DNA of 64,000 bases from CAWBOY01 sp963790585 (GCA_963790585.1 CAWBOY010000002.1:372001-436000); one strand, 5' to 3'; positions 16,853 through 27,293 are shown, counted from the first letter of the stretch. Notes: generated from the sequence alone by a model not told the origin. Translations and numbers: made by a program.

Positions 16853-18220
16853 TCAGCCGGCACCGCCGCCCGGCGGCGTCAAATCCAGCAGCGGCCTCAT
16901 TTCACCGGCGAGGAAGACTGATCCGGTTATGCAAATCAGGTCGTCCTGGCCGGCCAAGCCGCGCGCGGCCGCGAGCGCTTCCGCCGCCGTGGGATGAACG
17001 CTGAATTCGCCGCCGCTTGCGCTGGTCCATAGCGATCCGAGCAATTCGGGAGGCAAGGCCCGCGAATTACTCGTAAACGAGGTGAAAAACGCCCGCTCGA
17101 AATGTGGCACGAGGACGCGAAAGATTCCAGCGACGTCTTTATCTCCGGAACTAGCAAAAATGAGCAAGCGCCGGCAAGGCGGAAACGACGTCCGCAAGGT
17201 GTCAACCAACGCCTCGGCGGAAGCGACGTTATGCGCGCAATCAAGGACGATGCAAGGGGTCACACCGACGGGCTCCATCCGCGCCGGCCAAACGACGCGA
17301 GCCAACCCAGTGGCGACGGCCTGGTCCGAGATAATCCACTCCTGTTTCCGTAGTTCCTCTACACACGCAAGGACAAGAGCAGCATTCGCGGCTTGGTGCT
17401 CTCCTAGTAAATTGATCTCCATAGGTGGCCAAACGCGCTCATTCGACGTTACTTGGACGCGCGATTTGCTCATGCCGCCCGTCGTAACATGGCCCGGCTC
17501 AAATTGATAGGTGAAATCGAACCCAAGCTGTCGCAACGGGCAGCCTACTTGCCGCGCAGCCTCTTCGATGACGATCCGGGCGTCATTAGTGGTCGCCGCG
17601 CTGAGCGCAGGTCGATTCTTTTTGAAGATGCCGGCCTTTTCCCGAGCGATGTCCGCGAGCGCCGGTCCGAGCTGCTTCATATGGTCGAAGCTGATGCTGG
17701 TAATGATCGATACGAGCGGTAAGCAAACATTCGTCGAATCGAGGCGCCCGCCCAGGCCGACCTCGAGCACGACGAAATCCGTCTGTTGACGCAAGAAATA
17801 CAGAAAGCCGACCGCGGTCGCGACCTCGAAAAAAGTTGGCGTCAGAAGACCGTGTTCTTTTCCATCGGCGTCATGCGTCAAGCTCTCAACGGCGCGTTGG
17901 ACTTCCGCGAGCAGTTCGCGCAAGTCGCTCGTTGGGATTGGTCGGCCGTCTACCTGAAATCGCTCTTCGACATGGCTCAGGTGCGGCGACGTAAAAAGCC
18001 CCGTACGATAACCCGCGCTCCGCAAAATGGCCGCGAGCATTGCGGATGTAGACCCTTTTCCCTTACTGCCGGTGACGTGGATTATCCTCAATGGAGTATG
18101 CGGATCGCCTAGGCGAGCCAGGAGCTCACGCATCCGGTCAAGCTTGAAGTCGTCGGGCGAGGGAGTCCGCTGCTCGTAATTGATCAAGCCATACCAAAAC
18201 GCAAACGGGTCGAGCATCGA
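16853..18220 (-). CDS. folC: Bifunctional folylpolyglutamate/dihydrofolate synthase
   Basis: A 455-residue Mur-ligase-fold enzyme that adds glutamate to (dihydro)folate using ATP. The P-loop IIHVTGSKGKGSTSAML, the following GLFTSPHLSHVEERFQVDG and the Mur-type VLEVGLGGRLDSTNV and SFDHMKQLG blocks are diagnostic. The C-terminal Rossmann domain begins with the CIVLDCAHNVASAEALVDTL segment. Start at MLDPFAFWYGLINY is preferred because GAGAGG lies five bases upstream; a GTG 24 bases earlier is weaker. The length is typical. The STN-type gene follows after a gap of about 115 bases and is probably not functionally linked. Confidence 0.93.
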   Translation of the reverse strand, partial: SMLDPFAFWYGLINYEQRTPSPDDFKLDRMRELLARLGDPHTPLRIIHVTGSKGKGSTSAMLAAILRSAGYRTGLFTSPHLSHVEERFQVDGRPIPTSDLRELLAEVQRAVESLTHDADGKEHGLLTPTFFEVATAVGFLYFLRQQTDFVVLEVGLGGRLDSTNVCLPLVSIITSISFDHMKQLGPALADIAREKAGIFKKNRPALSAATTNDARIVIEEAARQVGCPLRQLGFDFTYQFEPGHVTTGGMSKSRVQVTSNERVWPPMEINLLGEHQAANAALVLACVEELRKQEWIISDQAVATGLARVVWPARMEPVGVTPCIVLDCAHNVASAEALVDTLRTSFPPCRRLLIFASSGDKDVAGIFRVLVPHFERAFFTSFTSNSRALPPELLGSLWTSASGGEFSVHPTAAEALAAARGLAGQDDLICITGSVFLAGEMRPLLDLTPPGGGAG

Positions 18221-18498
18221 AGCCTCTCTTAGCGAACCTGCCACCTAAACAGCCGGACTGGCTAACGGCTGAATCGCTGTAACAGCGGCATCCAATTGCA
18301 TCTTAGTTGAGTATTGCACGAACGGTCGACCTACGCCGGCGACGCGCCAAAATCGACCGCTTCGCCCTAACTTTCGCCATTATTGTGTTCGATTCAAGCG
18401 CGGGAGGCGATTTTGACGACAGAAGTAGATACCGAGTCTCGCGCCGGCCGGATTATAGGGGCGGCAGCATGCGTGAGGCCGGACCAGGAGTCTGAATC

Positions 18499-18963
18499 AT
18501 GGTCCGACGATTGCTAATTTGCGGCGCTTTGACGCTGCTGCTCAGCTGGGGAGCGACCGCCCGCGCTGGCGACGACGCGTCCTGCTCCAAGCCTGGCTGC
18601 GCCGACAATGCGCAGAAAAAACATGCGCACCCGGTCCTTGATTGGGTGCGGTCCTTTCCAGTCGCCTACACCTGGAGTAACCACAACGAATACCTCAGCA
18701 CCAATGTGCGCTCCGAGGTCGTTTTTCTCTTCGGCTCGGCCCGCGACTTCTATGGCGAGCCAACGGTGAAGGGCCCTCCCATTCCGGCGTATCCGGTCTA
18801 TCCGAGCTATCAGTTCTCACCCGGCTACCCTGGCTGCAGGGGCTATGAAAACAGCCCGGAATATCCGTTCCGCGCCAATCCCGCTAAGCCGATCAGCGCA
18901 ACTTTCTACCCAGCTTACACGCCGTACCCTCCAGGTCAGGTTTATCCGAAGAACGACAAGTAA
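18499..18963 (+). CDS. Secreted Tyr/Pro-rich hypothetical protein
   Basis: A 154-residue exported protein with a good signal peptide (LLICGALTLLLSWGATARAG). The mature part has two early cysteines (SCSKPGCADN), a His/Lys segment, and a long C-terminal region rich in Tyr and Pro, including IPAYPVYPSYQFSPGYPG and FYPAYTPYPPGQVYP. Such regions are typical of surface or cell-wall proteins in planctomycetes. No family is recognised. A hairpin follows downstream before the copper ATPase gene, so it is likely a single unit. Confidence 0.65.
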   Translation: MVRRLLICGALTLLLSWGATARAGDDASCSKPGCADNAQKKHAHPVLDWVRSFPVAYTWSNHNEYLSTNVRSEVVFLFGSARDFYGEPTVKGPPIPAYPVYPSYQFSPGYPGCRGYENSPEYPFRANPAKPISATFYPAYTPYPPGQVYPKNDK

Positions 18964-19023
18964 ACAGGATATGCCCCTCCAAATCGATCCTGGTCGAGAA
19001 TGGAACGATGGCAACCGTACAAT

Positions 19024-19056
19024 GAGCATGAGGGGCCTGGGCGGCTCCTCATGCTC
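19024..19056. terminator. Hairpin between secreted-protein gene and P-ATPase gene
   Basis: Ten-base perfect arms GAGCATGAGG and CCTCATGCTC around a GC-rich loop. There is no clear T-run, so it may end transcription or act in the leader of the P-ATPase gene, whose start is 12 bases away. Confidence 0.4.
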
Positions 19057-19067
19057 TACGGTGCCGC

Positions 19068-21313
19068 ATGAAATCCTTGGAAGTTGTCGCTCCACCTCCC
19101 GCGATTGATCCGGTTTGTGGCATGACCGTCGATCCGGCCCGGGCGGCCGCGTCGCTTACATATGAAGGCGCCACCTATCATTTCTGCGCCAAATCGTGCG
19201 CTGAGCGATTCCGCGCCAATCCCAACCTTTACCTCTCCCCAAAATCTCCAAAGTCCATGCCGATGCCTGAAATGCCACCCGGCGCCGGCATCGATTTCAT
19301 TTGCCCGATGGACCCCGAAGTCCACAGCGAACGCCCCGGCAGCTGTCCCAAGTGCGGCATGGCCCTGGAACCGCGTGTCGCCTCGCTCGACGACCGGCCG
19401 GATCCAGAGTTGGCGGACTTCGTGCGTCGCCTTATTGTCGGCAGTTTTCTCACATTGCCTCTCCTTCTAATTCATCCAATCGGCCTTCACGGCTGGGGTT
19501 TGGCGGAGCTGGTGCTGGCGACGCCAGTTGTGTTTTGGTGTGGGCTGCCCTTTCTCGTTCGTGCCTGGAATTCCATCGTTCCATTCAATCCGAACATGTT
19601 CACGCTCATCGCGCTGGGCGTCCTGGCGGCTTTTGGGCTCAGCCTCAGTCAACTACTGACGATGTCGACGGATCATGGAAGCTATTTTGAAACCGCGGCA
19701 ATGCTCGTTGACTTGGTCTTGCTCGGCCAGGTGATTGAGTTGCGCGCCCGACACCGTACCGGCGCGTCCATTCGCCGGTTGCTCGGCTTGACGCCGCCGA
19801 CTGCGCGTCTCGTCGGGTCGGATGGCCATGAGACGGACGTACCATTGGCTGTTATCGAAGTCGGGCAAACAGTTCGTGTGCGCCCGGCGAGCGCGTGCCT
19901 GTTGACGGCGTCGTCCTCGAAGGCCGAAGCGCGGTTGATGAAGCCCTGTTGTCCGGCGAACCGCTGCCGGTCGAAAAAGAACCGGGCACGACGGTCATCG
20001 GCGGAACGCTCAATGGCACAGGCGGCATGCTGGTCCGCGCGACACGCATCGGAGCCGACACCGTTTTGGGTCAGATCGTCCGCCTCGTCGGCGAAGCGCA
20101 ACGCAGCCGAGCGCCGATTCAGCGACTCGTCGATCGCGTCGCCCGTTGGTTCGTGCCCGCGGTCCTTGGGATTGCCGTCCTGACATTTACCTACTGGTTT
20201 GGCGTCGATCCGACGTCTTATGGCATGAGTCGCGCCCTGTTGCGAGCGGTTGCAGTGCTGGTAATCGCCTGCCCGTGCGCGCTCGGTTTGGCGACGCCGA
20301 TGGCCATTATGGTCGGCGTCGGGCGTGGCGCGGAAGACGGCATCTTCGTGCGCGACGTCGCCGCGCTCGAGGTTCTGACTCGGGCTTCCGTTCTGCTTTT
20401 GGACAAGACGGGCACCCTCACCGAGGGAAAGCCCAAGCTCGTCGTCATCGAACCCAGCGGCGAATGGACCGGTGACGAACTGCTCCGGCTTACTGCGAGT
20501 TTGGAAAGGGGGAGTGAACATCCACTGGCCGCCGCCTTTGTCCGACGAGCCGATCAGGAATCCATCAAGCTGACGCCGGCCACTGATTTTCAATCTGCGA
20601 CCGGTTTCGGTGTGCGGGGCAACGTTTCCGGCCGTGCCGTGGTCGTTGGCAACGAACGCCTTTTGACCGAGCGCGGCATCGAAGTGAGCTCGATAACAGC
20701 AAGGGCCGACGAACTTCGGCAGAAGGGCCACACGGTCCTGTTAGCCGCGATCGATGGCCGACTCGCGGGTCTTTTGGCAGTTGTCGATCCCATTCGAGCG
20801 ACGACGCCGGCAGCCATCAAAGAATTGCAGGCGGACGGCCTAAAGCTTGTCATGTTGACCGGTGACAACGCGGTGACAGCAACCGCCGTCGCCCGCCAAC
20901 TCGGCCTGCAAGATTTCCGCGCCGGCATGTTGCCCGCCGATAAGAGCGACGAAGTTGCCCGCTGGCAGTCGACAGGAACAATCGTCGCCATGGCCGGCGA
21001 TGGCAGCAACGACGCGCCAGCGCTCGCCGGTGCTGATGTCGGCATCGCCCTCGCCAGTGGCACCGACGTCGCGCTCGCAAGCGCTGGCATCACGCTGATG
21101 CACGGCGACCTTCGCATGATCGTTCGCGCCCGCCGGCTCAGCCGCTTGACGCTAAATGCCATCCGGCAAAACCTCTTTTTGGCGTTTTTCTACAACACAG
21201 TGAGCATCCCCCTGGCCGCGTTTGGTTGGTTAAGTCCCGTCGTCGCAGGCGCTGCGATGAGCCTGAGTTCGATATCTGTAATTCTCAATTCCCTGCGCTT
21301 GCGTTGGCGGTAG
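19068..21313 (+). CDS. Copper/heavy-metal P1B-type ATPase (frameshifted)
   Basis: About 748 residues. It begins with a YHS-type metal site (DPVCGMTV, FCAKSCAERF), then an HMBD-type FICPMDPEVHSERPGSCPKC motif, and lacks the usual CxxC HMA domain. The membrane part contains IACPCALGLATPMAIM, the CPC metal-transport motif of Cu(+) pumps, followed by LLDKTGTLTEGKP (phosphorylation Asp), an HP motif in GSEHPLAAAF and GDGSNDAPALAGADVGIALA. The break is at 19883-19885: one C missing in CGCCCGGCG; restored, it reads RPGERVPVDGVVLEG. The function is probably copper export. The stop TAG also forms the first bases of repeat P1 copy 4. Confidence 0.88.
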
Positions 21314-21432
21314 CGTCCTGAGCCAGAAATTCGCCGACGAGGCTTGTGAGCCGTGGCCGGGGTCGGTACTCCGACCCCGGTTCTCTGGAAGCACTATGGC
21401 TCCGCCGGGGTCGCAGTACCGACCCCGGCCAC
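21311..21432. repeat. Palindromic element P1, copy 4
   Basis: The left end TAGCGTCCTGAGCCAGAAAT matches the P1 terminal repeat and includes the stop codon of the P-ATPase gene. Hairpin arms GTGGCCGGGGTCGGTACTCC and the inverse with GTACCGACCCCGGCCAC follow; the right terminal repeat is missing. A 32-base imperfect copy of the ATPase gene end lies just beyond (21437-21468). Confidence 0.78.
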
Positions 21433-21563
21433 AGCATCTCGATTCCCTGCACTTGCGCTAGCGCTAGCCCGGCGTCTCATACTGTTTTTTGCAATTTTCC
21501 TCAATCAGAACGCACATGTGCGCCTCTATACTCTTGAAATCACCGTGAACATGGGCGAGCGCC

Positions 21564-23054
21564 ATGCGTCTACCGATTCTTTTGCAAAGCCTCATTCATC
21601 GGTTCCACAAGCTGGACCCGACGGACGCATGCGCTGCGCCCAGCGATGCCGAACTGCTGCGTCGCTTTGTCGCCTCGCATGATGAAGCGGCGTTCGAGGT
21701 GTTGGTTTGGCGTCACGGTGGCATGGTTTTAGGCGTTTGTAAGTCCTTGTTACGGAATTCCGCAGACATAGAAGATGCCTTTCAGGCGATATTTCTGATC
21801 TTGGTGCGCAAAGCCAGTTCCCTGCGTAACGCCACGTCCTTGGCTGCGTGGCTTTACAAGGTGACGCGGCGCGTGGCGATCCGCCTGCGAACGCAAAAAA
21901 CCAGACGACGGCTCACGGACGCGTTGATTGAGGATCAGCCCGCGCCTCAGGTGGAACAGGACGATGATACGCGAGCGGTTCTCGATCATGAGATTGCTCG
22001 TCTTCCGGCAAAATATCGGCAAGTGGTGATTCTCTGTTATTTAGAAGGACACACGACATCCGAGGTTGCCGCGCTTCTCGGCCGTCCGAGAGGGACGATC
22101 CTTTCCTGGCTGGCCTGGGCCCGGCGCCGACTCGCTCAGCGGTTGAGCCGGTGCGGCATCGCTCCGATGGCTGCCTTTGGCGTCCTGGCAGCATCGCCCT
22201 CGACGCCTGCGGCAACATTGGTCGCCTCTACGGTATCCACGGCCCTGCGCTTCGCGGCAGGCGGGCCAATTCCGACTTACGTCGCCGCGCTCACAAACGG
22301 AGTGGCATTGAGCATGTTTATAAGCAAATGGACGTGGGTTACTTCGGCAGTAGCGTTAGCGCTGCTCGCCGGAGCTGGCGCAGTTTATTGGCGAATGGGC
22401 ATACATGGCGAGAAGTCGCAAACTACCGCTCAGGCTGTGCGTCCAATAGCCGAGCCACCTGGTTCCAAGGCCTCGAACCTAGCATTGTCCAAAGAAAAAG
22501 CTGAAGATGTGGACGACGAAAAGGCTGGACCGGACCAAGCTACCCCTCCTCCACCGGCTTTAGTGGCGAAACAAAAACAGCAACAACGCGATCAAGACAA
22601 GCTGCAAAATGTATTGGAGATTTTGCGAAAGGAACTGCGCATAGTGTATGAGGACGCTCAAAAAAATTCCCTTGAAATGAGTAAGACATTGATGGGCCCA
22701 AAGAAGCAAATTTTTTCTACTCAGGGAGTCTTGCAATCAATCGAAGAAGAACGTGAGTTGCACCGCCTCGAGCGAAGATTATTAATGGAACGTCGGGTAA
22801 GAGCGGATCTGCCACGCGAAGTGCGGGATGACGATGCCAAGCGTGATGCCATCGTAAAAATGAAGCTTGATGAGTTGGCTCTAAAATCTTTTGATTTCAA
22901 AGTCAAATTGCTTGAAATCCAGGAAAATCTTAAGCTCTTAGAAAAGGAATTCGATGATAAGTCGAAACATATCGACGATGTGATAACGGATCTACGTGAT
23001 CGGATGCGTGAAACAAGCCGGAAATTGGAGAAGCTCAAGAACGAGATAGATTGA
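21564..23054 (+). CDS. ECF RNA polymerase sigma factor with membrane-anchored coiled-coil tail
   Basis: A 496-residue fusion. Residues 20-200 are an ECF sigma-70 factor: region 2 (EDAFQAIFLILVRKASSLRN) and region 4 (LPAKYRQVVILCYLEGHTTS, then LGRPRGTILSWLAWARRRLA). After it come an Ala/Pro-rich linker, a hydrophobic segment near 255-275 (WTWVTSAVALALLAGAGAVY), and a long charged coiled coil to the C-terminus whose DNA is visibly more AT-rich. Such extended ECF factors are typical of Gemmata-type planctomycetes. The membrane segment suggests the sigma part is held at the membrane, with the tail outside as possible sensor. No separate anti-sigma gene is adjacent. Confidence 0.85.
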   Translation: MRLPILLQSLIHRFHKLDPTDACAAPSDAELLRRFVASHDEAAFEVLVWRHGGMVLGVCKSLLRNSADIEDAFQAIFLILVRKASSLRNATSLAAWLYKVTRRVAIRLRTQKTRRRLTDALIEDQPAPQVEQDDDTRAVLDHEIARLPAKYRQVVILCYLEGHTTSEVAALLGRPRGTILSWLAWARRRLAQRLSRCGIAPMAAFGVLAASPSTPAATLVASTVSTALRFAAGGPIPTYVAALTNGVALSMFISKWTWVTSAVALALLAGAGAVYWRMGIHGEKSQTTAQAVRPIAEPPGSKASNLALSKEKAEDVDDEKAGPDQATPPPPALVAKQKQQQRDQDKLQNVLEILRKELRIVYEDAQKNSLEMSKTLMGPKKQIFSTQGVLQSIEEERELHRLERRLLMERRVRADLPREVRDDDAKRDAIVKMKLDELALKSFDFKVKLLEIQENLKLLEKEFDDKSKHIDDVITDLRDRMRETSRKLEKLKNEID

Positions 23055-23084
23055 CGGGTCCGTCGGAGTCTATTCTCTACAATA

Positions 23085-23112
23085 GTGGCGGCACGTTTTC
23101 AACGTGCCGCCA
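23085..23112. terminator. Two-way terminator-like hairpin
   Basis: Perfect 12-13 base arms GTGGCGGCACGTT and AACGTGCCGCCAC around a three-base loop, between two converging genes. Very likely ends transcription from either side, although T-runs are weak. Confidence 0.6.
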
Positions 23113-23123
23113 CAAAGGGACAC

Positions 23124-25204
23124 CTACTTCGTCGGTCCGCTGCCAATATACTTCTCCAACCAGCCAAACACTTCCTTGTGCCACAGTTTTGAATTCTGTG
23201 GCTTCAATATCCAATGGTTCTCGTCCGGAAAGTAAACCAATCGGGTCGGTACGCCTTTTTGTTTCAGCGTGTTGTAATACTCCAGGCCCTGCGTCACGGG
23301 AACGCGGAAATCTCGCTCACCATGCAGAACAAGCGTCGGCGTTTTGAAGTTGGCGGAGTAGCGCTGGGCCGATTGTTTATCGACCTTCTCCAGGTTTTCC
23401 CAAGGAAACGCACCGAGCGAGCGTTCGCGGCCGCGGACGACGTCGGACGCCATCTGGCTGTGATAGCTGTAAACACCGGCGTGGCAAATGTAGGCTTTGA
23501 AGCGATCCGTGTGGCCGTTTAAATAAGCGACCATGTAACCACCGTAACTGCCGCCGGCTGCCGCCGTGCGGTCCTTGTCAATCCAAGGCTGCTTCTCAAA
23601 CCAATCGGTCGCTTTCATGATGTCAACCGTTGGCTTGGTGCCGTAATCGCCCGTTATCGAGTCGCAGAACTTTTGGCCGAAGCCGCTGGAGCCGTGAAAA
23701 TTGACGCAGCCGACGACATAGCCGCGAGCGGCCCACAATTGCAAATTCCAGCGAAAATGGAAGTCGTTCATGATGCCGTTGTGCGGGCCGCCGTGGATGA
23801 ACTGAACCAAGGGCCATTTCTTAGTTGAGTCAAAATCGGGAGGGTAGATCACCCACATCTGCACGTCATCGTCGTCCGCTCCCTTAATGGTTTTTTCTTC
23901 GACCTTGCCGAGCTTCCATTGCTTGACGATCGCATCATTAAAAAAGGAGATCTGCCTTGGCTCTTTTTCGCCGGCTTTGTGCGAAAACACTGTCGGCGGC
24001 AAATCGAAGCTGGAGCGAAGATAGACGCCAAGGCTAACCCCGTGGGCGAACTCGATTGACCGTTCCGAATAGCCGGTGGTAACGGTCTGAGGCTTGGGGT
24101 CGGCGATCGTCACGAAGTAGACGTTTTCGTAACCCTTGTCCTCGGTCTCGAACGCGATTCGTTTGCTGTCAGGCAACCAAGTCGGGTTGGCACAAGTGCG
24201 GTCGAGATCAGCGCTCAGCGCCTGCGCTTGCCTGTAGCCCGGTCAAAGAGCATCAAGATCGCCCTGTCCGCGTAAAAGTTCTTGATGGTCGTGCTCAGAT
24301 AAGCGAGCTTGGTTCCGTCAGGACTGTAGACGGGGTTGCGGTCGGTGGCACCGTTGGCTGGTGTGATGTTTTTCGGCGTCGCCTTGCCTTCGAGTGACAG
24401 CGTATAAAGATCTAAATTGGAGTCGATCCCAGGATCCTTGGCCGAGTCCGCGACGAAGCAAAGCTCCTTCCCATCAGGGGACACATCGTAGTCAGCGGCT
24501 GAGGGCTCTTGAGGCGGGAGTCGCAACGGTGTGCTGGTGAGAAGATCGCGATGCTTGCCGCTGGCGACGTCCACCGCGAACACCGAAGGCCGCTTGCCGT
24601 CTGCTGTCCAGCGATCCCAGTAGCGATATTGGGCGTCGTCGATGACGAACGCCTTGACCTTGCTCTCCTTCTGTTCCTTGTCCTTCTTGCGATAGCTGAC
24701 GTCATCCGGCGTTTCGGCCCAGGTCCAGGCGAGACAGTAAATCGTTTTGCTGTCGCCAGCCCATTTCAAACCGGACGGCGCTATCGGCATGGAGCTTACG
24801 CGCCGGATCTCGCCGCCATCGACGGCGACAACATAGATTTGCGGCCCTTCATCGCCCTCGCGCTTGGCAGTGAACGCGATCGACGAACCATCGGGCGACC
24901 ACTTCGGCCCGGAGTGTTTCCCGGCCCCTCCCGTCAACTGTTTTTGTTTTGTGCCATCCGTCGCCAAGAGCCAAATCTGCGATGAGCTGTCGTCTTTGTC
25001 CATGTCATAAGTCGTCACCTCAACCGCCGCCCAGGCGCCGTCCGGTGCAACGCTAGGTGGGCCGATGCGCTTGAGTTTCCAGAGGTCCTCGAACGTCATT
25101 GGCCGCAGATGATCTTTTTTCGCATCGTCCGCGCGGATTGTCGCCGCGGACCAGAGAAGGGCAAGCACGCAAAAGGACGCGGAAAATCGATAGGAGAAAA
25201 GCAT
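23124..25204 (-). CDS. S9 family peptidase, secreted (frameshifted)
   Basis: About 693 residues. The start MLFSYRFSASFCVLALLWS is a signal peptide with AGGA upstream; the preceding in-frame codons overlap the bioD end and are unlikely. The N-terminal half is a beta-propeller of WD-like PD40 repeats (KWSPDGSSIAFTAK, VYSPDGTKLAYLS). The C-terminal half is the prolyl oligopeptidase fold with AAAGGSYGGYMVAYLNGH (catalytic Ser), a LVLHGERDFRVP Asp and DENHWILKP His. The frames change near 24227-24233; bridging gives KAQALSADLDRTCANPTW. It would cleave short peptides in the periplasm. Confidence 0.85.
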
Positions 25205-25244
25205 GGAGATAGTCCTAGGTGTTTCGCTCCGCGAAAGAACGCTA

Positions 25245-25931
25245 TCAACCCACTTCGCCAAGCTGAAGCCAATTCACATCACGTAACGCCGCGACCGCGA
25301 GCGTTACATCTTTGTACGGCTCATAAGGTACCACGGCCAAAATCGGCACACTGAGCCTGCGCCGAAGCTCCTCGACGTTCGTCTTCTCCGCCAATCCGCT
25401 AACAGGTGCTATTTCGCTCACCACCACGCCCGCGATTCTTAAGCCTCGGCGCTCGGCCGCTTCGACAGTCAGAAGCGTGTGATTGAGCGTCCCAAGAGAT
25501 CTTCTAACGACAATAATGAGTGGCATGGCCAGCGCTAATGCCAAGTCGGCCACGGTCTCGCGTTCCGTGAGGGGACAGAGCAAGCCGCCGACGCCTTCGA
25601 CGAGGAGAATGTCGCCGTGCGCCGCGGCTCGGACGGCCGACGTGAGGTCATTTAGTGTCAGGACCTTTCCCGCGTGTCTGGAGCTAACAGCAGGAGAGGC
25701 CGGCTCCGCAAAGGTATAGGGCGTGATTTCCTCAAACGGTTGTCCGGTGACCTGGGCCAGTAGCCGCGTGTCTTCGCTTAACCAACGTTCGCAGACACGC
25801 TCAGCGCCGGTCGCCACGGGCTTGCAGACGCTCACCTTTCGGCCTTGATCGAGCAGCAGGCGCGCGACAGCGCAAGTGAAGTGGGTCTTGCCGACTCCTG
25901 TGTCCGATCCGGTGATGAACAGCGCTCGCAT
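25245..25931 (-). CDS. bioD: ATP-dependent dethiobiotin synthetase
   Basis: A 228-residue P-loop enzyme that closes the ureido ring of biotin from 7,8-diaminopelargonate, CO2 and ATP. It begins MRALFITGSDTGVGKTHFTC, the diagnostic BioD P-loop, followed by VCKPVATGAE and the GDILLVEGVGGLLCPL block. Length is normal. It lies six bases after bioA on the same strand, a classic biotin operon pair; bioB and bioF are not in the window. The end of the gene overlaps the untranslated leader of the S9 peptidase gene. Confidence 0.95.
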   Translation of the reverse strand: MRALFITGSDTGVGKTHFTCAVARLLLDQGRKVSVCKPVATGAERVCERWLSEDTRLLAQVTGQPFEEITPYTFAEPASPAVSSRHAGKVLTLNDLTSAVRAAAHGDILLVEGVGGLLCPLTERETVADLALALAMPLIIVVRRSLGTLNHTLLTVEAAERRGLRIAGVVVSEIAPVSGLAEKTNVEELRRRLSVPILAVVPYEPYKDVTLAVAALRDVNWLQLGEVG

Positions 25932-25937
25932 GATCGG

Positions 25938-27293
25938 TTAGCCGAAATTTTCCAACGTTTCGTGTAGCGCCAAGCAGAGCCGATCGAGCAGCGGTTCGTC
26001 GATGGCCAAGGGCGGCATCACGACGATAACATCCCCCAGCGGACGTAGCAAAATCCCCTGCGCGAGTAGCCGCCGGCAAACTTCAGCGCCAACGCGGCGC
26101 TCGAACGGAAAAGGCTCCTTGGTCGTTTTATCGGCGACTAGCTCGATGCCGGCAAGCAAGCCTCGCTGCCGGACGTCGCCGACGATTGGCAGCGTTCGCA
26201 AGCGATCGAGATGGCTCTTAAGTCTAGCAATTTTGGCGGGCAACACGGGCAATCCTGTTGGAGCGGTCAGCAGTTCGAGACTCGCCAAAGCGACCGCTGC
26301 GCCAAGCGGATTGCCGGTGTAGGTATGGCCATGATAAAAGGTCCGGCCGGCGCTCGCTGGACCAAGGAAAGCCGAGAAAACTTCGTCCGTCGTCAGCGTC
26401 GCCGCCAATGGCAGATAGCCGCCGGTGAGGCCCTTCGCCAGGCAGAGAAAATCCGGAGTTATGCCCTCTTGTTCGGAGGCGAACATCGTGCCCGTCCGCC
26501 CGAAGCCTACGGCCACCTCATCCGCGATTAGCAGGACGTTGTGTTTTTTGGTGATTTCCCGGACACGGCGCAAATAACCTTCCGGCGCGGTAATCATTCC
26601 CGCCGCGGCTTGCACGAGAGGTTCAATTACAACCGCCGCCAACGTGTCGGCGTTATCACGCACAAGATTCTCAAGTTCGCCAGCACATTCCATCTGGCAG
26701 GTCACGCGTTCCAACCCAAGCGGGCAGCGGTAGCAATACGGGCTATGCGCTCGAATGGTCGGAAACAACAGGGGGCTGAATAGATGATGGAACCGAGCGA
26801 GGTCGCCGACGCTGACATCGCCGAGCGTGTCGCCGTGATAGGCTTTTTGCAGAGCTAGGAACTTGGTCTTCGCGGGCTGGGGCGTTGGACACTGGCGCCA
26901 GTATTGAAAAGCCATCTTCAAGGCGACTTCGACTGCTGTCGCCCCGTCGTCGGAGAAGAAGACACGATTTAGCCCGGGCGGGGCCAACTCCGTGAGACGC
27001 CGAGCGAGCAGAATCGCCGGTACGTTCGAGATGCCGAGAAGTGTCGAATGTGCCACCGAGTCGATTTGTCGGCGCAATGCTTCGTCGAGCGCCGGCACGC
27101 GGTGCCCATGCACGTTGCACCACAGCGACGAGACGCCGTCTAGATAGGCGTTGCCGTCGAGGTCGTAGAGGAAACAACCATCCGCGCGCTCAATGATGAG
27201 CGGTTTTGCAGCGGCATACGGTTGCATCGGCGTGAACGGATGCCAGACGTGTTCGCGGTCCCACTGTTCGAGTTGTTCGCGGGTTGGTGGCAT
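25938..27293 (-). CDS. bioA: Adenosylmethionine-8-amino-7-oxononanoate aminotransferase
   Basis: A 451-residue PLP aminotransferase that makes 7,8-diaminopelargonate using S-adenosylmethionine as amino donor. Diagnostic segments are HVWHPFTPMQPYAAAKPLII at the start, GVSSLWCNVHGH, FFSDDGATAVEVALKMA, LLIADEVAVGFGRTGTMFA and LCLAKGLTGGYLPLAAT with the PLP lysine. Length and motif order are normal. It heads a two-gene bioA-bioD unit. Upstream gap holds two different palindromic repeats, with no obvious BirA operator that I could identify. Confidence 0.95.
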   Translation of the reverse strand: MPPTREQLEQWDREHVWHPFTPMQPYAAAKPLIIERADGCFLYDLDGNAYLDGVSSLWCNVHGHRVPALDEALRRQIDSVAHSTLLGISNVPAILLARRLTELAPPGLNRVFFSDDGATAVEVALKMAFQYWRQCPTPQPAKTKFLALQKAYHGDTLGDVSVGDLARFHHLFSPLLFPTIRAHSPYCYRCPLGLERVTCQMECAGELENLVRDNADTLAAVVIEPLVQAAAGMITAPEGYLRRVREITKKHNVLLIADEVAVGFGRTGTMFASEQEGITPDFLCLAKGLTGGYLPLAATLTTDEVFSAFLGPASAGRTFYHGHTYTGNPLGAAVALASLELLTAPTGLPVLPAKIARLKSHLDRLRTLPIVGDVRQRGLLAGIELVADKTTKEPFPFERRVGAEVCRRLLAQGILLRPLGDVIVVMPPLAIDEPLLDRLCLALHETLENFG

